A stretch of DNA of 64,000 nt, from the NCBI RefSeq assembly GCF_000701785.1, contig NZ_KL370825.1:59416-123415 (forward strand), given 5' to 3'. Of this stretch, positions 11,788-22,472 are shown in pieces. The notes beneath the pieces are model-generated. The model worked only from the letters and a program-made list of their open reading frames with translations. It did not search any database and was not told where the DNA came from. The number at the start of each line of letters is the position of its first letter. Position 1 is the first letter of the stretch. The stretch is from Mycoplasmoides alvi ATCC 29626. Lineage in GTDB: Bacteria; Bacillota_I; Bacilli_A; Mycoplasmatales; Mycoplasmoidaceae. The position numbers and the translations under genes were made by a program.

Positions 11788-12807
11788 ATGCAAAATTCAT
11801 TTTCAGTAATTATTCCATATTATAACACTAACATACAATACACAAGGTTTTGTTTAGAAAGTATATTGAATCAAGATTTATATTTGCTTAAAGAAATCAT
11901 TGTAATTAATGATGGTAGTGACCTTGATAAAGAAATAGATCTAGTATGTTTAGTTAGTGAATTAAATGATAAGTATAAAAGATCTATTATAAAACTAATA
12001 CACCAAACAAATAAAGGTGTTATTCTTGCAAGAAAAAAAGGAGTAGAAGAGGCCAAAGGTAATATAATTTTATTTGTTGATCCAGATGATTGAATATGTG
12101 ATAAAAATGCCTTAACTAAGCTAAATGATTTATTTATTTCCAATGATGTAGATTTAATAAATTTTCAGTGTGTTAGTTCATTTGAAGAAGTAACAGAATT
12201 TAAACAACCTAAAATTAAAAATAAATTAAAAGTATTTGATTTAAATTGATATTTCAATGAGAATTTTAAACCTGGAACGCCAGTTACATTATGAATATAT
12301 GCATACAAAAAATCTATATTAGTAGATCAAGTTATGTGAAATAGCATGAAAATGCCTTTTGATGATTTTTATTTTAATTCAATTTTATTGTCAAAAAAAT
12401 TAAAAGGTTTGTGCACAAATCAATTTCTTTATGGTTATAGAAAAAATAGCATAAATTCAATTACATATCATTCATCTAAACTAGATATAAAAAAAAGAAT
12501 ATCTATTTTTTCTAAATGATTCACAACATTTAGTGATTGAAATATTTGAAGGTCATATGATTGTTATGAATATTGAGTCTCAACATTTATAGAAAATGCA
12601 GTTTCATCTATTGGATTTAGAAATTTGATAAAATTATGTCAAAAAAATAACATTAATTGTCCTGAGTTACAAGAAATGAAAAACTTTATTAAAAAATATA
12701 AATTTTATTCTGGACTAAGATGAATATATATGAATTTGTGTATTAATTTTTCATTTCTAGATTATTTATTACCAAAATTTTATAAGCATATTAATAACTT
12801 TGGTTAA
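11788..12807 (+). CDS. GT2 glycosyltransferase copy 3 (no repeat, intact)
   Basis: A 339-residue GT2 enzyme starting MQNSFSVIIPYYNTNIQYTR, with IIVINDGSD, IIKLIHQTNKG and GNIILFVDPDDW. It is the only GT on the plus strand and has no dinucleotide tract: where the others have the tract, it reads ELNDKYKRSIIKL. It is therefore expected to be made constitutively. The C-terminus (LDYLLPKFYKHINNFG) resembles the other GT2 copies. It is convergent with the membrane protein at 12839-14752. It may be an ancestral or fixed member of the family. Confidence 0.85.
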
Positions 12808-12838
12808 TTAAATTTATGGTTTTTTAAATAATTATTTT

Positions 12839-14752
12839 TTAAACTAATTTGAAGCAATAGTTAGACACAATACTAGATTCCATGTAGTAAAATTTAGATG
12901 AATTTAATGTTGGACTAGAAATGAATGTGTATATGTTTTCAAAAACATTTAATGAATATATATTTATTAAATTACTAAAATCCCCAGATCTTATTACAAG
13001 AATAAAAATAAACATTAGTAAATTTATAAATAATGCAAAATATATACTAATTTTTTGTAAATTTAATTTGAAATTAATTTTTTTTATTTTTATGTTGAAA
13101 TTTTTGTAATTAAATTCCATAAACGCTTTTGTTAAAACTATCATTAAGACTACATATGGAATAAAAGTCATTCAAAAATTACCACTTAAATATAAAAATC
13201 TTCAAGCTGATGAGTTTCAAACCACTAAATGACTAATAGTTCCTCCTATTTCTGACACAAATCATAATGTGTAAATAAATAAAAATAATTCAAATCATTT
13301 TTTATTTTCATTTATAGATTTAGAACAAAAAATTAATCCTACAGATGTGATTGCTAATAGAAATATTCTTAAAATTGATATTTTATAATAGTTACTATTG
13401 TATTGAACTAATAAAAATGCAAAAGCAAACAACAATGTTAATACAACAATTTTGAATATAAAAGGTATTAATGAAATTTTATTTACATGATAAGTGTTAT
13501 TTATTTTTGTTTTTATAAAAATTATTTTTTCATGTATTCATTTTTTTGGTTTAAAAAAATTAAATGATTTATATGTAATAATTTTTATTTTATGCCAAAT
13601 AATAAAAATAAAATTTTGGATTTGTAATCAAAAAAATTTTGTTGTTAAAAATGAAATTAAAAAAGCTAAAACAATAATTAGAAATCCTGGTCAAAAAGCT
13701 TTAAATAATGTTAAAAATAATAAGCAAGTTAAAAAGAAGAATATACAATTAAAAACAAATAATTTTAAATCTTTTTTGTATATGGATATTAAAACAAATA
13801 CTATAGATAAAGGTAAATAAAATAAGTAAGCTGTTATGGAAAAAAATGATAATGAAAACAAAGGATAATATAAATTAGTACTATAAGTTTTTCATTTAGA
13901 AGTATTTATAATTTCATAAATTATCAATATAAACAAAATTTCAAATGGACTATTATTTGCTGCTGTAATCCAAGAAAAATTAAATAATGTTAAAAATAAA
14001 CAAAAAAGTTGTGCAAATATGGCCAAATATAAAGATCATTTTTTGTCTCTATATAGTAATAAAATAATTTCATTAATAGAATGACTTAATATGATTCAAT
14101 ATATTAAAGGGTTTAAAAACATGTAATATGGAATAACATTATTATTAATACTTCAAGCTGCATATATGTAGTAAATTCCTGAGTACTGATATTGACCTAT
14201 TGTAGAGAATAAATTGGAAGAGTTATTTGGTTGACTATTTCCATCCAAACTCATAGATAATATGTTATTTTTAAAATTATTGGATATATTAATGTATGCC
14301 CCAGTATCTCCAAATTTGCTACTACTAAATAAGCAAATTAATAAAAAGAAAATGCTACTAATAAAAATAGGAATAGATTCATGCATTATTTTTTTAATAT
14401 TTTTTTTGAAAAAATATGGTAACAAAACAAAATTACTAGTTGCTTGTTTTATTTTAAAAAAGTTTATTAAAAGATAACCTAAAAAAAGAATTATAGTTAT
14501 CAAATAGACTCATACAACATAAAATATAAAATTTACTAAATTACTAGAAACAAATATTGTTACTGTAAAGTTTAAAATTATTAAAAACAAATAAATTGGT
14601 CTTAATGGTCTAATGTTAGTAAAACCCAAAATGTTGCTAAATAATTTTGTTACAAAAGGTGTTAAAAACAAAAATAACCCAATTATATAAACCACTTTAA
14701 ATTCCTTTAAAATTCCAAGTTGCATATATATATATATATATATATATACCAA
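12839..14752 (-). CDS. large polytopic membrane protein with (TA)n at its start
   Basis: About 637 residues (628 if started at the ATG at 14725), with roughly 12 or more hydrophobic helices, a short Asn/Ser-rich outside loop (GNSQPNNSSN) and a basic loop. I do not recognise the family. In this context a GT-C-type transferase, polymerase or flippase-like role is possible but not shown. A TTG at 14750-14752 with AAGG about 8 bases upstream would place the (TA) tract inside the coding sequence, encoding alternating Tyr-Ile. The ATG at 14725 would place it in the leader. Either way the tract could modulate expression. A Pribnow-like TATAAT lies about 30-40 bases upstream. Confidence 0.65.
14724..14748. 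repeat. (TA)12 tract at the start of the membrane protein gene
   Basis: A perfect 25-base AT alternation. It overlaps the last two bases of the ATG at 14725 and lies downstream of an alternative TTG with a ribosome site. It may tune translation or frame. Confidence 0.85.
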
Positions 14753-14851
14753 TAGTAGTACCTTAACAACAATACTAAAACTTTATTTATTATAATAGAT
14801 TATTATATGTTTACTGAATTTGTTACTAAGTATTATGTTTGATTGTTTAAA

Positions 14852-15971
14852 CTAATTTTTAACTATTTGTAATCATCTATTTTCAAATTGCTCAAGAGAT
14901 AAATTATTTTTAGCAAATTCAATACAATTTTGAACTAATTGATTGTATTCATTATTAGACAAATTCATAATTTTATTAATTGCTTCTAATCATAACTTGG
15001 AATCAAAACTATCAATTAATTTACCTCGAGTATCATCAATTAAAAAGCTAGCATTTAAATATGTATTAGCAATGATGCATGGAATTCCATGCGATAATGC
15101 TTCAACAACAATAAGCGGGAAACCTTCATATTTTGATGGCAACAAGAGCAATTTTACTTTATTCAAAATCAAATTTATATTTTCATTTTTAAATGGTCCA
15201 TGCAAAATAATATCAGGATTATTTTCTATTAAATGTTTATCAGGTCCATCACCATAAACATGAATTTGAATTGGTTGATTATTCTTATTAGCTTCATTTG
15301 TTATTTTATTTAAAAATTGAATGTTTTTTTGTTTATTATCCAATCTACCAATGAATGCAATTTGATTGCGTTCGCTTGTGTGTGTGTGTGTGTAGTTTTA
15401 ATACTATTCCAGGTGTAATTTGATGTATTTTTTGTTTTTTTATCTTGACAAGATGATTTTCCACAAGATATTCAACATCTTTTTTGGTAAATGTAATAAT
15501 ATTGGGAAAATTAAATCTATCTTTTATAAATAAAATTTTTTTAAGCAAACGTCTTATTTTAGTACCTATAACTATTTCAGCATTGAAATGTTGAATCCAA
15601 AAGTATTTAACACGCCTAATAAACGAAATATAAGTTGTAAGATTATTATCGATAACTATGTTTATTTCATTTTGCTTAATTATTTTTTTAGCTAATCAAT
15701 TAACTTTTATGGAAATCCAAAACAATTTGATGTATCTAATTAAAAAGTTGTATTTTTTATAATCTAATTTGGATTTAATGTAGTATGGATGATTTATAAA
15801 ATAAAAGTTATGATGTTGGTTTTTAATTTTACAAACTTCTGATGGCATTTGACTTAATTCAAATACTTTATAACCATTATTTAAAAATATTTGAATTAAC
15901 TTAGAAGTATAAGATTCAATTCCACCTAATTCTGTATGTGGTTTTGGATTTATTATTAATATTTTATTCAT
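14852..15971 (-). CDS. GT4 glycosyltransferase copy 4 (phase-variable, OFF here)
   Basis: Starts MNKILIINPKPHTELGGIES; the GT-B N-domain most resembles copy 1 (CKIKNQHHNFYF, WIQHFNAE). The C-terminal donor domain, with SKYEGFPLIVVEALSHG, is almost the same as copies 1 and 3. The tract is (CA)8 preceded by CTA rather than an AA remainder, so ON needs n of 0 mod 3; n=8 is OFF and the upstream frame ends at 15345 after about 208 residues. n=9 gives about 373 residues. It lies apart from copies 1-3, on the far side of the membrane protein gene. Confidence 0.8.
15377..15392. repeat. (TG)8 tract in GT4 copy 4
   Basis: Eight TG units; the flank makes n of 0 mod 3 the ON state, so it is OFF. Confidence 0.88.
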
Positions 15972-16043
15972 AATTTTTATCTATATACAAAAATACTAAC
16001 AAGCATGAGTATATGTACATAATGAAAATTATATTATAGTAAT

Positions 16044-17087
16044 TTAAATATTAATTTGATTTTTAGCAAAAAATTTACGATATAGTTTTGGTATGATTAC
16101 ATCAATTATAGGATTTAAAACCATTCCATAAAAACATAAATTTTGAATTAATTTAAAGGGCTTGTATTTTTTTATTACTTCCTTTATTTCTTTTCTAGTA
16201 GGAATAAATATATTTTCATTTTTTGCTATTTTTTCTAAATTTCTAAATCCTACAGTTAAAATTGCATCACATGTAAAATTTCAAATTCAATACTCTTTCA
16301 TTATTTTGGATGTATTTATATTTAAATATTCATTTTCTAAAAATCATTTATTGAATATTTTTAATCTTTGAATAATATTTAATTTCATTGCATTTGTTAA
16401 ATTAGATTCTGGATTATTAACTCTATATGCATAAAATATTTTATTTGTAACAATTGCAGTATATTTTTGTTTTAATAAACAAGCATTAAAATAAATATCT
16501 TCAAATGGTAATTTTGGAGAATATCAAAATTCTTTATTTTCTAAACATTTTCTTTTGTAAGCAAATCTACATATAGAAATTGTCGATTCATTTGTTCTAA
16601 ACATATTTCATAAATATCAATTTATATCTATTATTTTCTTTGTGTAATAAATGTTATTTTGGTAAATTTGATCATTTTCTTTTTGAACATCAAATTGATT
16701 AAAACTTATTATTTCAATGTCTAGATTTTCAATAAATATTTTATTTAATTTATCTAATCAAACTTTATCACATATTCAATCATCTGAATCAACAAAAAGA
16801 ATAATATCTCCAGTAGAATAATAAAAACCAGTTTTTCTAGCAGCTGCTGAGCCTAAATTTTCTTGATGGATTAATTTAATAATCTGCCTTGTGTGTGTGT
16901 GTGTTAGATCATCAACTAATTTAATTAATGCTTCTTTATTTTCTTCATTACTACCATCATTAACAATGATAATTTCTTTTAAAAGATTTAAATTTTGTAC
17001 AAGTAAACTTTCTAAACAAAATTTTACTTGTTTTATTTTTTTGTTGTAGTGAGGAATTATGATAGAAAAACTATTGTTTGTTGTCAT
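16044..17087 (-). CDS. GT2 glycosyltransferase copy 4 (phase-variable, ON here)
   Basis: A 347-residue GT2 enzyme starting MTTNNSFSIIIPHYNKKIKQ. (CA)7 is in frame, so VDDLTHTHTRQIIKLIHQEN reads straight through to GDIILFVDSDDW. It has the shared GT2 N-terminal half and its own C-terminal half. It is one of only two repeat-bearing GTs that are complete in this sequence. A loss or gain of one CA unit would truncate it to about 70 residues. Confidence 0.85.
16890..16903. repeat. (TG)7 tract in GT2 copy 4
   Basis: Seven TG units; n of 1 mod 3 is the ON state and is satisfied. Confidence 0.9.
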
Positions 17088-17151
17088 AATAAAAATAACT
17101 TTTATATTAAATTAAGTATAAATTGAAATTAGTTTAATTATAAAAAAACAT

Positions 17152-18221
17152 TTATTGCTTAAGTGTACTTTTAATAAAATTAAAAATTTTACAAATTTTT
17201 AAAAATAGTAATGGTAATAAATAATCAAAAAAATTAACATATAAACACAAATTAATATAAATTTTTTTAAAAAACGGTTTGTTAGAATAAAATTTTTTAC
17301 AAAACATTTTTATTTCTTTAAATTGCGGATATAAAATGTTTTTCTTTTTTAAAATTTTTATTATTTTTCTAAAACCAAACTTAGAAAAAGTGATTCCAAT
17401 AAGAATTCATATTCAATATTCTTTACATTTTTGAAAATTAAATATATTTCAATTAGGAAACATAGTAAATCATTCATTAATAATTTGAATTTTCTCAAAA
17501 ATGGTTAATCTTTGTGAATTTCACATTAAAGAATTTTCATTATTTATTCTATAAATATAAAATATTTCACTTGTTAATAGAATCTTGTAGTTTTTACTTA
17601 CTAAGTATGAATTAAAATAAACATCTTCATGCGGTAACTTTGTAAAGTTTCATAAAGCACTATCTAATAATATTTCTCTTTTGTATGCATATCTTCAAAC
17701 TATTTCTGTAGCAAGTTTGTTGTTGACTAAAAAATTTAAATCTAAATTATGAATTTCACTTTGAATATTTTTTTTATTTGTATAAATGTATTTGTTTAAT
17801 TCACTTTTATCTATTTTTTGGTTATTCATAGATAAATGATTAAATAGTATTAATTTAATGTCATTTTGTGTATTAAAAATATTATCTAATTTATTTAGTC
17901 AGGTTTTATCACATATCCAATCATCTGAATCAACAAAAAGAATGATGTCACCATTAGAATGATCAAAACCAGTTTTTCTAGCCCCTGCTAGTCCTAAATT
18001 TTCTTGATGGATTAATTTAATAATCTGCCTTGTGTGTGTGTGTGTGTTAGATCATCAACTAACTTAATTAATGCTTCTTTATTTTCTTTATTACTACCAT
18101 CATTAACAATAATAATCTCTTTTAAAAGATTCAAATCTTGGCAAATTAAACTTTCCAAACAAAATTTAGTTTGCTCAATTTTGGTGTTGTAATATGGAAC
18201 AATTATTGAAAATTTTTTCAT
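17152..18221 (-). CDS. GT2 glycosyltransferase copy 5 (phase-variable, OFF here)
   Basis: Starts MKKFSIIVPYYNTKIEQTKF, with the shared N-terminal block. (CA)8 breaks the frame, giving a 69-residue peptide; n=7 would give about 355 residues. The other frame holds IIKLIHQENLGLAGARKTGF-type sequence and GDIILFVDSDDW. The C-terminal half is copy-specific and ends near FNFIKSTLKQ. Confidence 0.8.
18031..18046. repeat. (TG)8 tract in GT2 copy 5
   Basis: Eight TG units; OFF because n must be 1 mod 3. Confidence 0.9.
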
Positions 18222-18343
18222 TTTAATAAAGTCAATAAAAAGTAAATTTATGTTTGTAGTATGAATTATGAAACATTTTTAAAAAGTTTTAATTATAAAG
18301 ATAGAAAATATTTTATAAAAAACAATTATTTATTCAATATTGT

Positions 18344-19405
18344 TTAGCAATATTTATTTGTAAATTTTTTATTTTTAAGTTTAATAATTAATTTATAAAA
18401 AATGGGGAATAAGTAATCACAAATTGAAATATTTATACAAAGTCAAATATAAATTTTTTTAACATTTACATATGGATTATATTTATGTAAAAAACTTTTT
18501 ATTTCTTTTAAGGAAGGATAATTAATTTTTTGTTTTATACATCATTTTTTCATCCTTCTAAAACCACCTACTTGACTCATTGTTTTGTAAATGCAACAAA
18601 ATGTTCAATAATCTTTAATGAGATTGTTATTAAAAATATTTGCATTTTCAAATGTAGTAAATCATTTTGTGTATATTTTTATTTCATCTTTTGTAGTGTT
18701 TTGTTTAGAATTTCAACAAATAGAACCAGGGTTATTAATTCTATATGCATAGAATATTTCATTTGTTTTTAAAATATTTAATTTTTTGCTTAAGAGGCAA
18801 GCATTAAAGTATGCATCATCTCTTGGCAACCTTAATGAATTTCAAAATATTGGATCAATTAATATGTTTTTTTTATATGCATAACTTCAAACTGCAATTT
18901 GATTTTCATAGTTTATTGTTTCTTGAAATGTTCATTTACAATATTTAATTTTTGTAATAATTTTTGGAACCTTTATTTTTTCATTTATTACTTCTATTCC
19001 TTTAAATGCAACAAGATCTATTATATTTTTGGAAAAATAATTATTTAGCTTGACTATTCAATTTTGATCAATAATTCAATCATCTGGATCAACAAATAAA
19101 ATTATTTCACCATTAGAATTGTAAACACCATTTTTTCTAGCAATAACAACTCCTCTATTTTCTTGATGAATTAATTTAATGATCTGCTTTGTGTGTGTGT
19201 GTGTGTGTGTTAGATCATCAACTAATTTAATTAATGCTTCCTTATTTTCTTCATTACTACCATCATTAACAATGATAATCTCTTTTAAAAGATTTAAATC
19301 TTGGCAAATTAAACTTTCCAAACAAAATTTAGTTTGCTCAATTTTGGTATTGTAATAAGGAATAATAATTGAAAAACTGTAATTTTTATTTTTGTTAAAA
19401 TTCAT
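18344..19405 (-). CDS. GT2 glycosyltransferase copy 6 (phase-variable, ON here)
   Basis: A 353-residue GT2 enzyme starting MNFNKNKNYSFSIIIPYYNT. (CA)10 is in frame: THTHTHTKQIIKL continues to GEIILFVDPDDW. The donor-side half matches its paralogues; the C-terminal half differs. It is the second complete tract-bearing GT. The longer tract should make it more prone to switching than copies with 6-7 units. Confidence 0.85.
19190..19209. repeat. (TG)10 tract in GT2 copy 6
   Basis: Ten TG units; n of 1 mod 3 is satisfied, ON. Confidence 0.9.
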
Positions 19406-20095
19406 TGATTATTGATTATTATTTCTATTTAAATTTAAAAAAATGTTTAACTAGATAAAAAATTTATTATTTTAAAAGATATATTGAGATTAGTATTATA
19501 ACTTTAATTTATGTAAATTAAATTAATTGTGCGTGATTTGCTATTTTTCTTAAATCTTGATCTACAAATTTGATATTTAATAATAACTTATAACAATATC
19601 TTATAATTTTATTTCTATATTTATATTTTTAATAAAGTCTTTCATTTAATAAGTATTAGGAAATAGTAATTTATCTAAATAATTAGTTTTTAAATTTTTC
19701 TAAATGACAATAGGATTAAATATTTTTAATCTAGACTGATATTCAATAATTTTTATATTCTTGGGATCAAAAAATGTTAATTTCAGACTAAATATGCAAA
19801 TCACATATTTATTATTTAATCCTATTAATTAAACTGAATTTATTTATTTCTGTGATTTTTAAATTTAATTTTTCCTAATTAAATATGAATTGGAGTATAC
19901 ATCTTCAGATAATAAATTTAAATTAAATCAAAAATTATTATCTTTTAAAACATAAGCTTTTAATAAATATACTAAGAGAAGACACTAGAGAAATATTATT
20001 TATATTTTTATTTGAAACCATATTAATATGTAGTTTAATTAAAAGTATTATGCTAGTTCATTAATGTTACTATTGATAAAATATTAATTTATGTA
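19406..20095. other. 690-base gap holding a GT2 remnant
   Basis: No intact ORF. The middle part is a degraded GT2 copy (see the pseudogene entry). The rest is AT-rich sequence with no recognisable RNA or terminator. Confidence 0.6.
19540..19990 (-). pseudogene. degraded GT2 glycosyltransferase remnant
   Basis: On the minus strand this stretch matches the middle and C-terminal part of GT2 copy 7. The clearest match is 19896-19960 against about 21785-21855, where a run around TAAATCAAAAATTA and CTTTTAAAACATAAGC is nearly identical. Frames are broken by many stops and the N-terminal donor half with the repeat is missing. It looks like a decayed or recombined copy left between GT2 copy 6 and GT4 copy 5. 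Boundaries are approximate. Confidence 0.6.
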
Positions 20096-21251
20096 TTAAA
20101 TTGATTCAATTAAGTCTATTCATTTATTATTAAATTTTTCTAGTGATAATTCACTTGCTGCAAATTTGAAAGATGCATCAGACATATTTTTATATTGAGT
20201 TGCATCTAAATTAACAATATGATTTATTTTTTTTACTCAATCATCTGGATTAAATTCATTAATAATAGATCCTCTTTTATCATTAATAAAAAAATCATGA
20301 TGAAAGCATTTACTAGAAATGATGCATGGAGTGCCATGACATAAAGCTTCAGATATAACCAATCCATATGGTTCTTTTTTAGATGGGACTAATAATATTT
20401 TAATTTGTGAAAATATTTGTTTTATTTCGTTATTGTTAAAACTTCCATGAAAAATAATATTTTTGTTATTTTTTATTAAGCATTCATCTTTTCCTTTGCC
20501 ATAAACATGTATTACTTTATTGTATTTTTCTAATTTATTTGCTACTAAATTTAAAAAGTTAATATTCTTTGTATTGTCATCAATGCGTCCTATAAATGCA
20601 ATTTGATTTTTCAATTGATAGTTTATTTCATTCATGTATTTAGAAATATTACTTTTTGACTCACTCCCTGGAGTTATTAAAAAAATATTGGATTTATTAT
20701 TAGGAAATTTTTTAAGAAAATAATCTTTATCTTTTGTTGAATACAAAACTATATTAGGTCATTTAATTTCATTTAAAGATTTAGATAAAAATCTAGTTAA
20801 TTTTTCTCTTCAATTTAATTTAAAGTAGTCCTTTATTAAATCATGTTGTACCCAAACATATTTTATATTAGATATAAAGTAAAATTTAGTTGCACGAGTA
20901 TTATTAATAACAATATCAATTTTTTGCTCTATAGATATATTTTTAATTTGTTTTGCCAATCTATATTGGTTTATTAACGTAAGAAAAAATATTAATTTAG
21001 TTTTATCTAAAAATTTAAAAAATCGATTATTTTTTATTTTTATTAACTTATTAGGAATGTTTAAATAATTTTTAATCTCTCTCTCTCTCTCTTAGAAAGG
21101 TATTATTTTTTTTATATTCAATTGTAAAATCAGTGTTTATTTCAAAAACAGTATGCCCTTCATTTAAAAATAAATTTATAAGATTTTTTGTATATGTTTC
21201 GACTCCACCCAAATTAAGGTGATGTTTTAGATTTAAGATTAATATTTTCAT
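20096..21251 (-). CDS. GT4 glycosyltransferase copy 5, gated by (GA)8 (OFF here)
   Basis: A GT-B fold GT4 enzyme starting MKILILNLKHHLNLGGVET. Downstream it has VQHDLIKDYF, IAFIGRIDDNTKN, VYGKGKDECL and a complete EX7E motif in SKKEPYGLVISEALCHG. It lacks the TG tract in the linker; instead a (GA)8 tract lies near residue 55 on the coding strand. In this length the frame ends at 21072 after about 59 residues (FLRERERD). n=9 would restore about 385 residues (n of 0 mod 3). It is more diverged from copies 1-4 than they are from each other. Confidence 0.8.
21076..21091. repeat. (TC)8/(GA)8 tract in GT4 copy 5
   Basis: Eight units, (GA)8 on the coding strand, near the 5' end of the gene. The gene is OFF at n=8 and ON at n=9. 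Confidence 0.88.
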
Positions 21252-21318
21252 TTGTGTATGTATCAACTTCAATATTTTAATTATTATATTTAATGAAGAT
21301 ATAGATTAAAGTATACAC

Positions 21319-22391
21319 TTAAATGTTTTTTATTATTTTATTTTTTATGGAATAAATGTTTACATAAATCTTGTAAAATATTTTTCTTAAATTAAAGTCC
21401 ATAAATTTATTGCTTAAACATAATTTAATGTACACTCGCATAAAAACATTTCTAAACTTATATTTTTTAATAAAAAATTTAAATTCTTCTATTTTTGGAT
21501 GAGTTAATTCATTTTTTTCTGATGTTTCTAATATTTGTCTAAAACTTCCATGAGATAATATTATTCTCATATATACTGAAATTCAATAATCTCTACATTC
21601 AGCATATTCAAAAATATTTCATTTGTCATTAGATTGAAATCATTTATTTATTATTTTAATTCTATCTAATGCATTAAAATTTTTTGTATTGTACATTATG
21701 GAATTCAAATTATTCATTCTATAGCAATAAAAGACTTGATTAGTTAAAATGCAATTTAATTTTTTGCTTATTAAGTAAGAATTAAAATAAACATCTTCAA
21801 ATGGTAAATTTAAGTTAAATCAAAAATTACTATCTTTTAAAACATAAGCTTTATAAGCATATTCTCATACAATTACTGGTGGTATAGCTACTTTATTTTT
21901 GTCTAAAAATCATTTAATATCTAATTTTAAATGTTTAATTTTTATATTATTTTTTTTAATTCAATAGTCATTTTGATAATTATTATCAAGCACACACTTA
22001 GAGTTATATTTAATTATTTCAACATCATAAATATGAAAATATTTGTTTAATTCATCTAACCATTTTTTATCACATATCCAATCATCTGAATCAACAAAAA
22101 GAATGATGTCACCATTAGAATGATCAAAACCAGTTTTTCTAGCACCTGCTAGTCCTAAATTTTCTTGATGAATTAATTTAATAATCTGCCTTGTGTGTGT
22201 GTGTGTGTTAGATCATCAACTAATTTAATTAATGCTTCTTTATTTTCATCATTACTACCATCATTAACAATGATGATCTCTTTTAAAAGATTTAAATTTT
22301 GCATAAGTAAACTTTCTAAACAAAATTTAGTTTGTTCAATTTTGGTGTTGTAATAAGGAACAATGATTGAAAAAGTATAATTTGATTGCAT
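21319..22391 (-). CDS. GT2 glycosyltransferase copy 7 (phase-variable, OFF here)
   Basis: Starts MQSNYTFSIIVPYYNTKIEQ. (CA)8 ends the upstream frame after 72 residues. n=7 would give about 356 residues, ending in a basic C-terminus (YSIKNKIIKNI). The acceptor half is shared in part with the degraded remnant at 19540-19990, pointing to duplication or recombination between them. Acidic motif GDIILFVDSDDW is intact in the downstream frame. Confidence 0.8.
22192..22207. repeat. (TG)8 tract in GT2 copy 7
   Basis: Eight TG units; OFF. Confidence 0.9.
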
Positions 22392-22472
22392 ATTTTAGTG
22401 GGTTTAACTATATTTAAAGAATTTAGCTAAAATTAATAAAATTTATTTTAATTTATTATTAATCAAATAATA

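Noticed and set aside
13494..13820. Plus-strand 108-residue ORF
   Set aside because: Antisense to the polytopic membrane protein; low complexity Lys/Asn/Ile composition and no ribosome site.
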